This document shows, in pieces, positions 54,477 through 61,907 of a DNA stretch of 64,000 bases. Position 1 is the first letter of the stretch. Every line of letters starts with the position of its first letter. Source of the DNA: Pseudomonas brassicacearum (GTDB lineage: Bacteria > Pseudomonadota > Gammaproteobacteria > Pseudomonadales > Pseudomonadaceae); assembly GCF_003732225.1 (NCBI RefSeq), contig NZ_MOBJ01000001.1, forward strand, positions 186,001-250,000, read 5' to 3'. The translations under genes were made by a program, and so were the position numbers. Below the pieces are notes generated by a model. It was not told where the DNA came from. It was given only the letters and a program-made list of their open reading frames with translations, and searched no databases.

Positions 54477-54508
54477 TGTGGAAAGCGCTAACTCATGCGC
54501 TTTCCACA
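54477..54508 (+). terminator. Perfect 12-bp hairpin between two small genes
   Basis: TGTGGAAAGCGC-taactcat-GCGCTTTCCACA, a perfect 12-bp stem with an 8-base loop. There is no T-tract after it, so it may be a partial terminator, a protective 3' end, or a processing site separating the genes at 54326 and 54532. Confidence 0.6.
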
Positions 54509-54531
54509 CAGCCTGAATCAAGGACCCGCAC

Positions 54532-54714
54532 ATGACCGACACCTTCACCGAAAGCCAGGCCAGCGTACTGATCGGCACTGCTGAAAAGATGATCGATGTC
54601 TGGAACCGCCTGACACCCGAGAAACAAACCCTACTACTGGCCCGCTTCGGCAGCCAGGAAAACGCCCTCGCGGCACTGGTCACCACGCAATTGGTCGCAC
54701 CCGCCAAATCCTGA
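54532..54714 (+). CDS. Small hypothetical protein (60 aa)
   Basis: A 60-aa predicted helical, soluble protein (MTDTFTESQASVLIGTAEKM, then LTPEKQTLLLARFG and ALAALVTTQL). Composition and amphipathic helices suggest a folded small protein, and the codon use matches neighbours. No function is recognised. A weak RBS (AAGGAC) lies just before the ATG. It is followed by an MFS gene after 114 bases. Confidence 0.6.
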   Translation: MTDTFTESQASVLIGTAEKMIDVWNRLTPEKQTLLLARFGSQENALAALVTTQLVAPAKS

Positions 54715-54828
54715 TTTCGCGCTGACAAAACGACCGCACGCACAGAGTTCCAATTTCTCCCCCTCACCGCATCCAACCACCGGTATCATAAGCAGCCTAT
54801 CTATCCTGCTGTCCCGTGGACTTTTCCC

Positions 54829-56043
54829 ATGCCAGATCCCCAGCGCCCCATGGCGGTCACGCTGCAAGTCGTTTCTATCGTCCTGTTTACCTTTATCGGC
54901 TATCTGAACATTGGCATCCCCTTGGCCGTGTTGCCGGGTTATGTGCACAGCGACCTGGGTTTTGGCGCGGTGATCGCAGGCCTGGTGATCAGCGTGCAAT
55001 ACCTCGCCACCCTGCTCAGCCGCCCGTACGCGGGACGGATCATCGATAACCAGGGCAGCAAACGCGCAGTGATGTATGGCTTGGCCGGTTGTGGCTTGAG
55101 CGGGGTGTTCATGCTGCTATCGGCCTGGGCGCAGAGCCTGCCGACCTTGAGCCTGATAAGCCTGTTGATCGGTCGACTGGTGTTGGGCAGCGCCGAAAGC
55201 CTGGTGGGTTCGGGATCGATTGGCTGGGGCATCGGCCGGGTCGGGGCAGCGAATACCGCCAAGGTCATCTCCTGGAACGGTATTGCCAGTTACGGCGCAC
55301 TGGCTGTCGGCGCACCATTGGGCGTGCTGCTGGTTCAGCATTTCGGGCTGTGGAGCATGGGGGTGAGCATTCTCTTGCTGGCAGCGCTGGGGCTGCTGCT
55401 GGCCTGGCCAAAAACCGCCGCGCCGATCGTCGCCGGCGAACGCCTGCCTTTCATGCATGTCCTGGGGCGGGTGCTACCCCACGGTTGCGGACTGGCGCTG
55501 GGGTCGATCGGATTTGGCACCATCGCCACCTTCATCACCCTGTATTACGCCACCCGACACTGGGACAATGCCGTGCTCTGCCTGAGCCTGTTCGGCGCCT
55601 GTTTCATTGGTGCGCGCCTGCTGTTCGGCAACCTGATCAATCGCCTCGGCGGCTTTCGCGTGGCGATGGCCTGCCTGTCGGTCGAAACCCTCGGCTTGTT
55701 GCTGTTGTGGATAGCTCCGGACGCCCATTGGGCACTGGCGGGCGCGGCGTTGAGCGGGTTCGGCTTCTCGCTGGTGTTCCCGGCACTGGGCGTGGAAGCG
55801 GTGAATCTGGTGCCCGCTTCCAGCCGTGGCGCGGCGGTCGGGGCTTACTCGCTGTTCATCGACTTGTCGCTGGGAATCACCGGGCCGTTGGCGGGCGCCA
55901 TCGCGGCCGGATTCGGTTTTGCCTCAATCTTCCTGTTCGCCGCTCTCGCCGCTCTGAGCGGTTTGATGCTCAGCTTCTACCTGTACCGTCAAGCGCCACA
56001 GCATCTAAACGAAAAGTATCGTGAAGAACGCGAAGCGCGCTAG
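54829..56043 (+). CDS. MFS transporter, YhhS-like
   Basis: A 404-aa protein with 12 predicted membrane helices. The loop 2-3 motif of the major facilitator family is present ([20 protein letters not shown]), and the N-terminal half resembles YhhS-family efflux carriers ([40 protein letters not shown]). The substrate is unknown. Its stop overlaps the convergent arfB stop by 3 bases. Confidence 0.85.
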   Translation: MPDPQRPMAVTLQVVSIVLFTFIGYLNIGIPLAVLPGYVHSDLGFGAVIAGLVISVQYLATLLSRPYAGRIIDNQGSKRAVMYGLAGCGLSGVFMLLSAWAQSLPTLSLISLLIGRLVLGSAESLVGSGSIGWGIGRVGAANTAKVISWNGIASYGALAVGAPLGVLLVQHFGLWSMGVSILLLAALGLLLAWPKTAAPIVAGERLPFMHVLGRVLPHGCGLALGSIGFGTIATFITLYYATRHWDNAVLCLSLFGACFIGARLLFGNLINRLGGFRVAMACLSVETLGLLLLWIAPDAHWALAGAALSGFGFSLVFPALGVEAVNLVPASSRGAAVGAYSLFIDLSLGITGPLAGAIAAGFGFASIFLFAALAALSGLMLSFYLYRQAPQHLNEKYREEREAR

Positions 56044-56453
56044 AAGTCGACTTTGCCACGCCCGGCCTTGATCGAGCCACGCTTGGTTTTTGACTCCAGC
56101 CGACGCTTCTTCGACCCCAGGGTCGGCTTGGTCGGACGACGCTTCTTTTCAACCTTGGTGGCGCTGAGGATCAACTCGGTCAAACGCGCCAGCGCATCGG
56201 TGCGGTTGGCTTCCTGCGTGCGGTATTGCTGAGCCTTGATGATGATCACGCCGTCACTGGTGATCCGACTGTCACGCAGCGCCAGCAACCGTTCCTTGTA
56301 GAACTCTGGCAAGGATGACGCCGGAATATCGAAGCGCAAGTGCACCGCACTGGAGACCTTGTTGACGTTCTGCCCACCCGCGCCTTGCGCGCGAATGGCG
56401 GTCAATTCGATCTCGGCATCCGGCAGATGCACGTTGTTGGAAATCTCCAGCAT
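56040..56453 (-). CDS. arfB: Alternative ribosome-rescue factor ArfB
   Basis: A 137-aa peptidyl-tRNA hydrolase domain protein. The catalytic GGQ lies in [20 protein letters not shown] (about 24-43), and the C-terminal tail is strongly basic ([26 protein letters not shown]), which inserts into the empty mRNA channel of stalled ribosomes. It releases non-stop ribosomes. It is convergent with the MFS gene. Confidence 0.95.
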   Translation of the reverse strand: MLEISNNVHLPDAEIELTAIRAQGAGGQNVNKVSSAVHLRFDIPASSLPEFYKERLLALRDSRITSDGVIIIKAQQYRTQEANRTDALARLTELILSATKVEKKRRPTKPTLGSKKRRLESKTKRGSIKAGRGKVDF

Positions 56454-56523
56454 GGAAAAGCGTGTCCGCGTTAGGGGGGCATCAGGATACCCTGAATGAG
56501 ATATTCAGCACGCCGAAGATCAA

Positions 56524-56615
56524 CTGTGGGAGCGAGCTTGCTCGCGAAAGCGGCATCACATTCAGCATCAATCTCGACTGTACTGGCCTCATCGCGAGCA
56601 AGCTCGCTCCCACAG
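56524..56615. repeat. REP doublet, GTGGGAGCGAGC family
   Basis: An inverted pair: ctgtgggagcgagcttgctc from 56524, complement ending at 56615, between arfB and the aroP terminator. Confidence 0.85.
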
Positions 56616-56634
56616 GGTTTTGTATGAACCCTGG

Positions 56635-56670
56635 AAACAACAAACCCGGCCAATGCCGGGTTTGTTGTTT
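56635..56670 (-). terminator. Terminator after aroP
   Basis: A perfect 16-bp stem (AAACAACAAACCCGGC / GCCGGGTTTGTTGTTT) with a 4-base loop lies 12 bases after the aroP stop. The distal arm ends TTTGTTGTTT, a mixed T-rich tract. Confidence 0.85.
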
Positions 56671-56682
56671 CTGCTTTCTGCG

Positions 56683-58104
56683 TTACTTCACCGCAGGAGC
56701 AGCAGCATTCAGCGCGTGTTGAGCGCTGCGCTTGTTCTTGATGTTGTAGCACACCCACATGAACACGACCCACACCGGGATCGCGTACACCGAGATCTGG
56801 ATCCCCGGGATCATCAGCATGATGCACAGGATGAAGGCCACGAACGCCAGGCAGATGTAGTTGCCGTACGGGTACCACAGCGCCTTGAACAGCGGTGTTT
56901 GCTGAGTGCGGTTCATGTGCTGACGGAACTTGAAGTGCGAGAAACTGATCATCGCCCAGTTGATCACCAGCGTTGCAACCACCAGCGACATCAGCAGTTC
57001 CAGCGCGTGCTGCGGGATCAGGTAGTTCATCACCACCGCGACGAACGTTACCGCCGCCGAGGCCAGGATCGAACGCACCGGCACGCCGCGCTTGTCGATC
57101 TTCGCCAGACCTTTCGGGGCATCGCCCTGCTCAGCCATGCCCAGCAACATGCGGCTGTTGCAGTAAGTGCCGCTGTTGTACACCGACAGCGCTGCAGTCA
57201 GTACCACGAAGTTGAGGATGTGCGCCGCGGTGTTGCTGCCCAGCATCGAGAACACCTGAACGAACGGGCTGCCGCTATAGGCATCGCCGGACGCGTTCAG
57301 GCTCACCAGCAAGCTGTCCCACGGAGTCAGCGAAAGCAGAACCACCAGTGCGCCGATGTAGAAAATCAGGATCCGGTAGATCACCTGGTTGATGGCTTTC
57401 GGGATCACGGTTTTCGGCTTGTCGGCTTCAGCTGCGGTGAATCCGAGCATTTCCAGGCCGCCGAAGGAGAACATGATGATCGCCATGGCCATCACCAGAC
57501 CACTGACGCCATTCGGGAAGAACCCACCGTGTTCCCACAGGTTGGTCACCGAGGCTTGCGGGCCGCCGTTGCCGCTGACCAGCAGGTAGCTGCCCAAGGC
57601 AATCATGCCAACAATGGCCACGACTTTGATGATCGCGAACCAGAACTCCGCTTCGCCAAAAACTTTGACGTTCGCCAGGTTGATCGCATTGATCATCACG
57701 AAGAACACTGCAGCCGAGGCCCAGGTCGGGACGTCCGGCCACCAGTAATGCACGTATTTACCGACGGCGGTCAGCTCCGACATGCCGACCAGGATGTACA
57801 GAATCCAGCAGTTCCAGCCCGACAGAAAGCCGGCGAAACCGCCCCAGTACTTGTGGGCGAAGTGGCTGAACGAGCCGGCCACCGGCTCTTCAACGATCAT
57901 TTCGCCCAGTTGGCGCATGATCATGAAAGCGATGAAGCCACAGATCGCGTAGCCGAGGATCATCGACGGGCCGGCCGATTTCAATACACCGGCAGAGCCC
58001 AGGAACAATCCGGTACCGATCGCGCCACCGAGAGCGATCAGTTGAATATGGCGATTTTTCAGGCCGCGTTTAAGCTCGCCTGAATGCGAGTTTTGTCCAC
58101 TCAT
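56683..58104 (-). CDS. aroP: Aromatic amino acid permease AroP
   Basis: A ~473-aa APC-family transporter with 12 predicted helices. It matches AroP closely: LKRGLKNRHIQLIALGGAIG, FIAFMIMRQLGEMIVEEPVA, FSHFAHKYWGGFAGF, NLANVKVFGEAEFWFAIIKV and AALSVYNSGTYCNSRMLLG. It imports Phe, Tyr and Trp by proton symport; GabP is a less likely relative. ATG 58104 is taken; an upstream TTG at 58122 is unlikely. A 20-aa leader peptide with two Trp codons lies 60 bases upstream. Proximity to phhR/phhABC suggests linked control. Confidence 0.93.
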   Translation of the reverse strand: MSGQNSHSGELKRGLKNRHIQLIALGGAIGTGLFLGSAGVLKSAGPSMILGYAICGFIAFMIMRQLGEMIVEEPVAGSFSHFAHKYWGGFAGFLSGWNCWILYILVGMSELTAVGKYVHYWWPDVPTWASAAVFFVMINAINLANVKVFGEAEFWFAIIKVVAIVGMIALGSYLLVSGNGGPQASVTNLWEHGGFFPNGVSGLVMAMAIIMFSFGGLEMLGFTAAEADKPKTVIPKAINQVIYRILIFYIGALVVLLSLTPWDSLLVSLNASGDAYSGSPFVQVFSMLGSNTAAHILNFVVLTAALSVYNSGTYCNSRMLLGMAEQGDAPKGLAKIDKRGVPVRSILASAAVTFVAVVMNYLIPQHALELLMSLVVATLVINWAMISFSHFKFRQHMNRTQQTPLFKALWYPYGNYICLAFVAFILCIMLMIPGIQISVYAIPVWVVFMWVCYNIKNKRSAQHALNAAAPAVK

Positions 58105-58164
58105 GAAAAGGGTCTCACGCAAGGTTTGATGATGTTCGTTAAGACGTTGCTGCTCGGATCAGGA

Positions 58165-58227
58165 TCAAGCAGCGCGGATCAAACCCCAGCGCAGGCACCA
58201 GGAGTTCAGCGTTTTTTTACCGGTCAT
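58165..58227 (-). CDS. Putative leader peptide of aroP (20 aa, two Trp)
   Basis: A 21-codon reading frame with AGGTG 4 bases before the ATG encodes a basic 20-residue peptide, MTGKKTLNSW then CLRWGLIRAA, containing two Trp, one Cys and two Leu-rich parts. It ends 60 bases before the aroP start. A short stem (GCTGCT / AGCAGC) overlaps its stop codon. Placement before a gene for Trp/Tyr/Phe uptake suggests translation-linked control by charged tRNA-Trp; this is inferred, as no terminator is evident downstream. Confidence 0.5.
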   Translation of the reverse strand: MTGKKTLNSWCLRWGLIRAA

Positions 58228-58396
58228 GCGTCACCTGTTTGTTTTTATCTGTGACGAAATCGAACCCGTCACGCTTGTGGCGCGGCGGAGTTAACAAAGC
58301 GGATAGCCTTGAGTTTTGCGCAGTTACGCAGGGAGGTCACAGTTAAAACGCGGCGCATTGTACACCTGTAACCCCCTGCTGCCAGACACCGCTGAA

Positions 58397-58543
58397 TCAG
58401 CGCGTCGTTTGCCGGGATTGCCTGTGTCCGCCCCGAGGGTCTCGGGCGGCTGCAAAAATGGGGTCAGACCTTTGCGGGTCGTTGACGGGAGCGATGAAAA
58501 AATCGCCCGTTGAGGAGAGATGGAGATGACTCACGGCGTACAT
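58397..58543 (-). CDS. Possible small protein (48 aa)
   Basis: A 48-codon frame with a strong AAGGAGG sequence 4-5 bases before its ATG. The predicted peptide starts MYAVSHLHLSSTGDFF and has a basic, Arg/Gln-rich end (HRQSRQTTR). No family is recognised and composition is not clearly protein-like. The RBS is the only strong support. It lies within the aroP upstream region. Confidence 0.3.
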   Translation of the reverse strand: MYAVSHLHLSSTGDFFIAPVNDPQRSDPIFAAARDPRGGHRQSRQTTR

Positions 58544-58717
58544 TGCGCCTCCTTCTTGTTATGCACCTGCACGACAGGCATGGGCGCATCTCACCGTTGA
58601 AAGCGTCCTGAAACAAGCGGACCAGAGCCCTGAAAACCGCATTGCCGGGGGCCAACCGGAAGCTTTTCCTTACAACCATCGTATCAACGCGAATCTATGG
58701 TTCCGAACGCGGCTTTT

Positions 58718-58735
58718 CGTAAACCCTCCTTTACG
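58718..58735. promoter_or_regulatory. TyrR/PhhR-type palindrome CGTAAA-N6-TTTACG
   Basis: A perfect inverted repeat CGTAAA/TTTACG with a 6-base centre, differing from the TyrR box TGTAAA-N6-TTTACA only at the outer bases. It matches the site at 51531 in the phhR-phhA gap. It lies 320 bases before the peptide gene and about 490 bases before the aroP leader, so the controlled promoter is uncertain. Confidence 0.6.
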
Positions 58736-58756
58736 GGACGTAACGTATTTTTTCCA

Positions 58757-58774
58757 CTACAGATCTTTCTGTAG
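58757..58774. promoter_or_regulatory. Operator-like palindrome CTACAG-N6-CTGTAG
   Basis: A perfect 6-6-6 palindrome 21 bases downstream of the TyrR-like box, with another CTACAG at 58805. Dyad symmetry of this size is typical of dimeric repressor or activator sites. The binding protein is unknown. Confidence 0.5.
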
Positions 58775-58824
58775 GCTGACTGCAAATTGACGGTAGTCCT
58801 ATTCCTACAGTCTAGGTCGCGTTA

Positions 58825-58918
58825 GCGTTTTGTTTTTAATTGGAAAAATCGACAATAAAAAACAGAATAATAATTTCATAAAAGTTGAATTTAAATATTA
58901 AATTGCACTTTAAAAAGC
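58825..58918. other. AT-rich tract upstream of the peptide gene
   Basis: About 94 bases made mostly of A and T runs (for example aataaaaaacagaataataa and ttgaatttaaatattaaatt) in an otherwise GC-rich genome. It could be a promoter with UP-element-like sequence or a target of MvaT-type silencers. No single -10/-35 pair stands out. Confidence 0.6.
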
Positions 58919-59055
58919 ACTGGACTAGGTTTCCAGCCACTTGCCGGGATCCAACGCCCGACAAGTCAGCGGCCGCTTGATTCGGTCAGCATGATTTATT
59001 CATGCGCTGAAAACAGCACCGCCATTCAACCTTGAAGTCATCTGGGAGATTCACT

Positions 59056-59193
59056 ATGCAAGCAATGGATAAAGACCTGGAAACTGAACTGCAACTGGAC
59101 GATTGGTTTGAAGCGCCTACCCATGACGCTGCCGTTGAAATGATGCAAGCCGATGCGGTCGTTCCGTTCGGCACGGCGATGTGGCCGATGTAA
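59056..59193 (+). CDS. Acidic 45-aa peptide, candidate RiPP precursor
   Basis: A 45-residue peptide. The N-terminal part is acidic (DKDLETELQLDDWFEAPTHD) and the C-terminal part is hydrophobic with aromatic residues (ADAVVPFGTAMWPM). No signal peptide or membrane helix. The RBS GGGAG lies 7 bases before the ATG. It is followed by a perfect 10-bp hairpin and then the metallopeptidase-like gene in the same direction. The acidic leader plus hydrophobic tail and the gene pair resemble RiPP precursor/enzyme arrangements. The function is inferred; it could also be a small regulator of its neighbour. Confidence 0.65.
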   Translation: MQAMDKDLETELQLDDWFEAPTHDAAVEMMQADAVVPFGTAMWPM

Positions 59194-59201
59194 GACATCC
59201 A

Positions 59202-59232
59202 GGCAGGTACGAGCCGGCCGGGCGTACCTGCC
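59202..59232 (+). terminator. Hairpin (attenuator-like) between peptide and enzyme genes
   Basis: GGCAGGTACG / CGTACCTGCC, a perfect 10-bp stem with an 11-base GC-rich loop, 8 bases after the peptide stop. It is followed by ACTTTTCG, only a short T run, so partial termination is plausible and would give more peptide mRNA than enzyme mRNA. Confidence 0.65.
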
Positions 59233-59260
59233 ACTTTTCGCTGACTGTCAGGGAGGACTC

Positions 59261-60223
59261 ATGGATAGACACCGCGCCATTTCGCATTTCCTTTACTACC
59301 TCGAACACCACCCCGCGCTGGTTGGCGTACGTCCGGCCAAGGTTTTGCTTGGGCACACCGCGCCTTACGAAGTATTGACCGGGGCGATCATCGAACAAGC
59401 GGCCAACGAGCCGTTCCGGTTCAGCGCCATGCGCCTGGACCTCGAACCGACCCAAACCCTGGTGCAGGCGATTGCCGACTGCGATCTGTATATTTTCTTC
59501 TACGACTCGTCGACCCTGCCCAACCCGCGCCCGGACGGCCCGGAGTTTGTTCGTGCCCTGCAAAGCGTCATGGCCGACAACTGGAAGAAGTCGCTGTTGT
59601 TCAAGGATTACGGCGATTACTTCTACGACACCTTCAGCGTTACACCGCAACGTATCGCCGGGCTCAACAGCCACCTGATCCAGCGCATGTCCCAGGCCAC
59701 CACCCTGAGCTTCAGTGATCGGCACGGCTCTTGTTTCGAAACGCCGCTGAGCAGCATCAAGAGGTGGACCAATATCAACGGCGTCGGCAATTTCGACCTC
59801 GCGCCCGGCGAGATCGCGACCCATAGCGAAGCCATCAATGGCCAGGTGAAGTTCGTCGGTACCTTCCTCGGCACCATCCCCTTCGCCCGCAAATATGGCG
59901 TGCTCGAATCGCCGCTGGAGTTGTGGATCGAGAACTCGACCATCAGCCGAATCGCCACGCAAGTGCCGGGGCTGGAACATGACTTCAACAAGTACCTGGA
60001 CGCCAACCCGTCCAACCGACGCATCGAGGAATTGGGGATCGGTACCAATGAGGGCGTCAAGAAGCTGTATGCGCGCAACGCCGGTTTCGAAGAGCGCCAT
60101 TGCGGCCTGCACCTGGGGTTAGGCGGTGGCGCCAAGGGCAGCCATCACCTGGACCTGATCTTCGCCAGCGGCGTGTTGGCGCTGGATGACAAGCCGGTGT
60201 TTGATGGGCGGTTTGTGTTTTAG
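59261..60223 (+). CDS. M29-type metallo-aminopeptidase-like protein
   Basis: A 320-aa cytoplasmic protein. The C-terminal half carries the motif order of the M29 (aminopeptidase T/PepS) family: APGEIATHSE (about 181-190), ELGIGTNEG (257-265), FEERHCGLHLGLGGG (276-290) and SHHLDLIF (294-301), with candidate metal ligands Glu184, Glu257, Glu279, His284, His296 and Asp298. It is shorter than typical AmpT (~370-410 aa). Related folds include 2,5-dihydroxypyridine dioxygenases, so it may be an oxygenase or a peptide-modifying enzyme rather than a general aminopeptidase. RBS GGGAGGA precedes the ATG. It is cotranscribed with the 45-aa peptide gene. Confidence 0.8.
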   Translation: MDRHRAISHFLYYLEHHPALVGVRPAKVLLGHTAPYEVLTGAIIEQAANEPFRFSAMRLDLEPTQTLVQAIADCDLYIFFYDSSTLPNPRPDGPEFVRALQSVMADNWKKSLLFKDYGDYFYDTFSVTPQRIAGLNSHLIQRMSQATTLSFSDRHGSCFETPLSSIKRWTNINGVGNFDLAPGEIATHSEAINGQVKFVGTFLGTIPFARKYGVLESPLELWIENSTISRIATQVPGLEHDFNKYLDANPSNRRIEELGIGTNEGVKKLYARNAGFEERHCGLHLGLGGGAKGSHHLDLIFASGVLALDDKPVFDGRFVF

Positions 60224-60253
60224 TCCCGAAGATAATGGTGTAGCTACTGGCCT

Positions 60254-60337
60254 CATCGCGAGCAAGCTCGCTCCCACACTTGATCGCATTTATCTGAACG
60301 ATCTCGTTCACCTGTGGGAGCGAGCTTGCTCGCGATG
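60254..60337. repeat. REP doublet, GTGGGAGCGAGC family
   Basis: An inverted pair: catcgcgagcaagctcgctc from 60254, complement ending at 60337, between the metallopeptidase-like gene and the rluB terminator. Confidence 0.85.
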
Positions 60338-60377
60338 ACAGACTCAAAAACACTGCATTACTAAAGCCTGGGCAAAA

Positions 60378-60410
60378 AAAAAACGCCAACCCCGAGGGTT
60401 GGCGTTTTTT
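60378..60410. terminator. Bidirectional terminator for rluB
   Basis: A strong stem AAAACGCCAACCC / GGGTTGGCGTTTT with a very short loop and A/T tracts on both sides. It lies 16 bases after the rluB stop (minus strand) and can also stop transcripts coming from the plus-strand peptide/enzyme operon. Confidence 0.9.
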
Positions 60411-60425
60411 ATGGGCGCTTACCGA

Positions 60426-61709
60426 TTATTCCGGTTTGCGACGACCAAAGCCTGGACGCTGACCGGAACCGGCCGGTGCGCCGCGACGCTTGCCCGATGG
60501 CGCGTCACGGTCGACCAGGACGATGCCTGGACGCTTCTTCGGCGCTGGCTTGGCCGGGCGCTTGGTGTCGGATGGACGGTCTGCCACTGGCGTACCGCGA
60601 CCCGACTCACCACGACCTGCCGGAGCACCGCGATCGCTGCGACCACCGGTTGGAGCACCGCGGCCTTCGCCACGTTCAGTGCGACCGTTGGCCGGACGCG
60701 GAGTGCGTGGACCGCGCTCACCGTCCTGACGTGGCGCAGGCTTGCGTGCCGGACGCTCGCCTTCGATCTGCGGCTCGCGCGCTGGACGCGGACCAGCAGC
60801 TGCTGGAGCACCGGCCGCTGGACGCAAGGTCCGCACACGCTCGCTCTTGCCGACCGGACGGGACGACTTGCGCTGCATACGCTCAAGCTTGTCTTTGCTC
60901 TTGGCGTTCATTTGCGGCATGGCCACCGGGGTCAAACCGACTTCAGCACTCAGCACGTCGACTTCGTACTGGCTCATTTCGCGCCAGCGGCCCATCGGCA
61001 GGTCAGAGTTGAGGAACACCGGACCGAAACGCACGCGCTTCAGACGGCTGACCACCAGCCCCTGGGATTCCCACAGACGACGGACTTCACGGTTACGACC
61101 TTCCATCACCACGCAGTGGTACCAGTGGTTGAAACCTTCGCCACCTGGAGCCTGCTTGATGTCGGTGAACTTCGCCGGGCCATCTTCGAGAACCACGCCC
61201 GCCTTCAGGCGTTCGATCATTTCGTCATCAACTTCGCCACGGACACGTACCGCGTATTCACGGTCCATTTCGTAGGAAGGATGCATCAAACGGTTGGCCA
61301 GCTCACCGTCAGTGGTGAACATCAGCAAACCGGTGGTGTTGATGTCCAGACGACCGATGTTGATCCAGCGGCCTTCTTTTGGTTTCGGCATTTTGTCGAA
61401 CACGGTCGGACGGCCTTCAGGGTCGTCACGGGTGCAGATTTCGCCGTCGGGTTTGTTGTACATGATCACGCGGCGGACCGATTCGGCCGCTTCTTCACGC
61501 TTGATCACCTTGCCATCGATGGTGATGGCGTCGTGCAGGTCGACTCGCAGGCCAAGGGTGGCATCTTTGCCGTTGACCTTGATCCGGCCGTGGCTGATCC
61601 AGGCTTCTACGTCGCGGCGCGAGCCAACGCCGATACGGGCGAGGACTTTCTGCAGTTTTTCGCCTGCTGGGCCGATTTCCTGGTCGTCTTTCTGGTCGTT
61701 GATACTCAT
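60426..61709 (-). CDS. rluB: 23S rRNA pseudouridine synthase RluB
   Basis: A 427-aa enzyme. An S4 RNA-binding domain (about 15-65; GEKLQKVLARIGVGSRRDVE) precedes the RsuA/RluB catalytic domain (about 70-250) with the catalytic Asp in NIGRLDINTTGLLMFTTD and the closing motif LMHPSYEMDREYAV. The last ~150 residues are an Arg/Gly/Pro/Ala-rich basic, disordered tail typical of pseudomonad RluB. RluB modifies U2605 of 23S rRNA. RBS GGGAGGTG precedes the ATG. It follows scpB with a REP doublet between. Confidence 0.95.
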   Translation of the reverse strand: MSINDQKDDQEIGPAGEKLQKVLARIGVGSRRDVEAWISHGRIKVNGKDATLGLRVDLHDAITIDGKVIKREEAAESVRRVIMYNKPDGEICTRDDPEGRPTVFDKMPKPKEGRWINIGRLDINTTGLLMFTTDGELANRLMHPSYEMDREYAVRVRGEVDDEMIERLKAGVVLEDGPAKFTDIKQAPGGEGFNHWYHCVVMEGRNREVRRLWESQGLVVSRLKRVRFGPVFLNSDLPMGRWREMSQYEVDVLSAEVGLTPVAMPQMNAKSKDKLERMQRKSSRPVGKSERVRTLRPAAGAPAAAGPRPAREPQIEGERPARKPAPRQDGERGPRTPRPANGRTERGEGRGAPTGGRSDRGAPAGRGESGRGTPVADRPSDTKRPAKPAPKKRPGIVLVDRDAPSGKRRGAPAGSGQRPGFGRRKPE

Positions 61710-61907
61710 CTGGGCACCTCCCGGTGTGGTCTGTTCAGGCCTTGGCCTGAAGATTTGAAATCTGGTCTTTGGGCGAAAGGATCGCCGAAGGGCCGCGAAT
61801 CATACGCGCATGACGCCGCTTGCGCATCAGAGACTAGCGGATAAACGGTTGGTTAATTGTTTTTCCGCCGACCGGTGACCCAGAGGTTCATCAAACACTG
61901 GAATCAT

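Larger units (their letters stand above)
58105..59055. other. 951-bp region between aroP and the peptide gene
   Basis: This long gap holds the aroP leader peptide (58165-58227), one or two weak small reading frames (58397-58600), a TyrR/PhhR-like palindrome (58718-58735), a second palindrome (58757-58774), an AT-rich tract (58825-58918) and a hairpin (58986-59010, stem TCAGCATGA / TCATGCgCTGA). It must contain divergent promoters for aroP and for the peptide gene. No larger gene is convincing. Confidence 0.7.

Noticed and set aside
56620..58083. 487-codon plus-strand frame opposite aroP
   Set aside because: aroP on the minus strand is a clear transporter; the plus frame is His/Arg-rich and unrecognisable.
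58464..58679. 71-codon minus-strand frame upstream of aroP
   Set aside because: No RBS, Arg-rich composition, and it overlaps another weak frame.
59117..60112. 331-codon minus-strand frame opposite the metallopeptidase-like gene
   Set aside because: The plus-strand frame has family motifs and an RBS; this minus frame would also cover the peptide gene end and has none.
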